In this document: one piece after another, positions 32,256-34,351 of the stretch
Position numbering within the stretch: the first letter of the stretch is position 1
How the letters are laid out: each line of letters starts with the position of its first letter
NCBI GenBank assembly: GCA_050304615.1
Contig: JBNLDW010000001.1
Coordinates: forward strand, 1 to 34,351
Direction of reading: 5' to 3'
From: CBFDBF01 sp050304615
Lineage (GTDB): Bacteria; Pseudomonadota; Gammaproteobacteria; Chromatiales; Chromatiaceae
DNA: 34,351 bases
Program-made: the position numbers and the translations under genes
The notes under the pieces: model-generated
The model's database searches: none
Seen by the model: the letters and a program-made list of their open reading frames with translations, nothing else
What the model was told of the DNA's origin: nothing

Positions 32256-34015
32256 TACATTTTCTCTGGCGCGGATACTCCAAGTAGTTTAAGCCCATTA
32301 CGCACCACCTGACGTACAGCCAGAATCAACTTAATCCTGGCATCACGTAGAGCCTCATCTGCCACCAAAAACTGATGAGCATTGTAATAGGTGTGGAAGT
32401 CGTTGGCCAACTCCCGTACATAATGAGACAACTGATGCGGCTCTTTATTCAAGGCAGACGCCTCAACTACCTCAGGATAACGGGCGATGGTCTGCAACAG
32501 TATACATTCATGCTCCTCTACCAACAGCTCCAGATTCTTAATCCCGGCTGTCGGCGCCACATCCATCCCCTGCTCTTCTGCCTGGGCAAGGACGCTACAG
32601 ATCCTGGCATGGGCATACTGCACGTAGTAGACAGGATTATCGCTGGACTGCGACTTCGCTAGGTCTAGATCAAAATCCATATGCTGCTCACACTTGCGCA
32701 TAACATAAAAGAAGCGAGCCGCATCGACACCAACCTCTTTACGCAGTTGCCGTAGGGTTACAAACTGGCCAGAGCGAGTGGACATTGGCACCTGCTCACC
32801 GCCGCGATACAGATTGGCAAATTGTACCAGCAGCACGTCCAGTTTAGCCGGGTCATCTCCTACCGCCTCCATGGCCGCCTTGACCCGTGGTACATAGCCG
32901 TGGTGATCGGCACCCCAAACATCAATCACCCGCTCGAAACCACGTTCCAGTTTGTTCATGTGGTAGGCAATATCGGAGGCAAAGTAGGTGGTCTGACCGT
33001 TGTCCCGTTCAACCACACGATCCTTCTCATCGCCAAAACTGCTGGAGCGAAACCAGGTTGCCCCATCCTTTTTGTAGAGATGGCCAGCATCATCCAGCCG
33101 CTGCAGCGCCCGCTCGACTGCACCACTTTCAGTGAGACTGCTCTCGTGATACCACACATCATACTTGACCCCAAACAGCTCCAGGTCATCACAGATATCA
33201 CTCAGTATGGTATTCAACCCCAACTCAAACAGATGTTGGTAACGTACATCTCCCAGCAGCTGTTTTGCCCGCTCAATCAATCCATCGATATGGGCCTCCT
33301 TATCTCCGCCATCAGGCTCGTCTGCTGGGATCCCGGCAAACACCTCCTCCACCGCATGGCTATAGCTGTCTCCATTTTCTCGATGCAGGCTGGCAGCGAT
33401 ATCCAGGACATAGTCACCCTTGTAACCATTCGCGGGAAAAGTAAACTCTGCCCCACACAACTCCAGATAGCGCAGCCAGATACTTGCCGTCAGTATATCC
33501 ATCTGCCGACCGGCATCATTTACATAGTATTCACGCTGCACATCAAAACCGATCGCCTCTAACAGATCGGCCACTACTGCACCGTAAGCAGCGCCACGGC
33601 CATGCCCCACATGCAGCGGCCCAGTGGGGTTGGCAGAGACAAACTCTACCTGTATCCGCTGACCTTCTCCGACCTTGCTATTACCAAAGGCATCGCCCGT
33701 ATCCAGCACCTGAGGTATCACTGCATGATAGGCGTTGGGTGAGAGATAGAAGTTGATAAACCCTGGTCCGGCGATCTCAACCTTTGCCACCAGCTCCGAC
33801 TTCGGCAGTGCCGCTACCACCTTGGCCGCAAGCTCGCGTGGATTGGTGCGTGCTGCCTTGGCCAACACCATGGCAATGTTGCAGGCGAAATCACCATGCT
33901 GCGCGTCCCGCGCACGCTCAATGATCGGCTGATTGATGGTCTCCTCAGGGATTAAGCCAGTGGTGGCAATCTGTTGTAGCGCTTGCAAAACAAGCTGTTG
34001 AATCTGCTGTTTCAT
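32255..34015 (-). CDS. argS: Arginyl-tRNA synthetase
   Basis: ArgRS attaches arginine to its tRNA. The 586-residue class I enzyme has the N-terminal Add-1 domain (about 1-100) and the HIGH-type motif ANPTGPLHVGHGRGA (128-142). The KMSKS position is degenerate (VPMSTRSGQ near 379), as in many ArgRS. A DALR anticodon-binding domain sits at the C-terminus, ending NGLKLLGVSAPEKM. Length is normal. CCAGGAATG gives an SD-like AGGA just before the start, with slightly close spacing. It is first in the argS-SPOR unit. Upstream, where many relatives have priA, lies repeat-rich non-coding DNA. Confidence 0.97.
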   Translation of the reverse strand: MKQQIQQLVLQALQQIATTGLIPEETINQPIIERARDAQHGDFACNIAMVLAKAARTNPRELAAKVVAALPKSELVAKVEIAGPGFINFYLSPNAYHAVIPQVLDTGDAFGNSKVGEGQRIQVEFVSANPTGPLHVGHGRGAAYGAVVADLLEAIGFDVQREYYVNDAGRQMDILTASIWLRYLELCGAEFTFPANGYKGDYVLDIAASLHRENGDSYSHAVEEVFAGIPADEPDGGDKEAHIDGLIERAKQLLGDVRYQHLFELGLNTILSDICDDLELFGVKYDVWYHESSLTESGAVERALQRLDDAGHLYKKDGATWFRSSSFGDEKDRVVERDNGQTTYFASDIAYHMNKLERGFERVIDVWGADHHGYVPRVKAAMEAVGDDPAKLDVLLVQFANLYRGGEQVPMSTRSGQFVTLRQLRKEVGVDAARFFYVMRKCEQHMDFDLDLAKSQSSDNPVYYVQYAHARICSVLAQAEEQGMDVAPTAGIKNLELLVEEHECILLQTIARYPEVVEASALNKEPHQLSHYVRELANDFHTYYNAHQFLVADEALRDARIKLILAVRQVVRNGLKLLGVSAPEKM

Positions 34016-34109
34016 TCCTGGTTAAAACCCTGGGTCCATAAAGCGGTGTAGAATACCATAGGATACACCTCCTCCACCTCGTATCTCACCATTTTTTCAA
34101 GTTCAGATC

Positions 34110-34235
34110 GGTAATCAGTTGCGTAGCCACTGCCGTTATTCCGTATCTCCGTTGAGGAGTGGTAATTAGTTTCGTAGCCCTTAGCCCCCAGAGCTTTTTA
34201 GTCCTTTAGCAGCATCGGTAGTTAATTTCGTGGCC
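34110..34235 (+). repeat. Three direct copies of a GGTAATTAGTTTCGTAGCC-like unit
   Basis: Units of about 19 bases lie at 34110-34128, 34161-34179 and 34217-34235, spaced 51 and 56 bases, with consensus GGTARTTAGTTTCGTRGCC. A fourth copy occurs inverted at about 23447-23465. The spacers differ and no cas genes are present, so this is not CRISPR. The rest of 34016-34351 holds the argS leader and the next repeat; no gene is supported. Confidence 0.65.
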
Positions 34236-34312
34236 CATTGATCCTGTTGAAATATCTTATTCAGGCGCAATGGCCACGAGGTACTTTCTCTTGCGTGTCC
34301 AAGAGAAAGTAC
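34216..34312 (+). repeat. Dispersed repeat, copy 2, ending in a 13-base-pair hairpin
   Basis: 34216-34288 is the partner of 23394-23466 (64 of 73 bases, inverted). It overlaps GTACTTTCTCTTG (34281-34293), which pairs perfectly with CAAGAGAAAGTAC (34300-34312) around a 6-base loop. Its layout resembles the hairpin at 21717-21748. Sequence continues to the window end as GC-rich DNA without a readable gene. Confidence 0.75.
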
Positions 34313-34351
34313 CCAAAGAGAATGACACCCCACGGCTCCGCCCGCTACGCG

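Noticed and set aside
32822..33562. 246-codon plus-strand frame opposite argS
   Set aside because: It is inside a certain argS gene, with no ribosome site and no recognisable protein features.
34110..34235. Possible CRISPR array upstream of argS
   Set aside because: Only three imperfect 19-base units are present, with unlike, uneven spacers and no cas gene; a dispersed copy occurs elsewhere.

Overview
The window looks like chromosome of a motile gammaproteobacterium of intermediate GC content. The evidence is gene order and protein type. A flagellar/chemotaxis block runs cheR-cheV, then divergently flgA-flgM-flgN-ycgR, as in Pseudomonas and Vibrio. An OsmC-family gene is divergent to crp, as with yhfA-crp in enteric bacteria. 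rplM-rpsI and argS followed by a SPOR-domain gene are also typical. The lineage cannot be fixed from the sequence alone. Several envelope genes (sulfotransferase, TraB, AI-2E transporter, orphan Fe-S protein) would fit an environmental, perhaps sulfur-oxidising, relative.

Layout. 1-4001: chemotaxis/flagellar control with readable regulatory sites. Two FliA (sigma-28) promoters lie in front of cheV-cheR and flgM, and a near-perfect sigma-54 promoter lies at flgA. cheV has lost its middle and keeps only the two ends. 4053-4217: tRNA-Ala and tRNA-Arg, followed by a secreted CARDB-like protein gene and a decayed copy of the tRNA-Arg 3' half, which looks like an old tRNA integration site. 5296-9734: TPR-sulfotransferase, tRNA-Gln, rpsI, rplM and a glycolate-oxidase-type Fe-S protein. 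9906-10504: a broken surface protein gene with a VPLPAA sorting tail. 10507-18335: OsmC protein, crp, NfeD and SPFH pair, TtcA-like protein, and an RND efflux pair without an outer-membrane factor.

18336-23600 is an accessory, repeat-rich patch. It holds two small AT-rich membrane or lipoprotein genes, a secreted protein of unknown function, and an intact RES-Xre toxin-antitoxin module with a readable promoter/operator. It also holds 3' tails of lost genes (a second RND pump, a second RES toxin, one unrecognised) and several palindromic intergenic repeats. 23598-31448 carries mostly single housekeeping or envelope genes: TraB, lipoprotein, AI-2E transporter, coupled hypothetical, PilZ, PPK2, ClC, methyltransferase and dodecin. 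31511-34351 holds a large inverted repeat, the SPOR-argS pair, and repeats that recur near the toxin-antitoxin locus.

No phage, CRISPR array, insertion-sequence transposase or rRNA was seen. The strongest candidates for a second look are the internally deleted but promoter-equipped cheV, the sigma-54 promoter that leaves almost no leader for flgA, the tRNA-Arg islet, the ClC protein with channel-like residues, and the graveyard of gene 3' tails beside palindromic repeats. I found no clear new multi-gene system.
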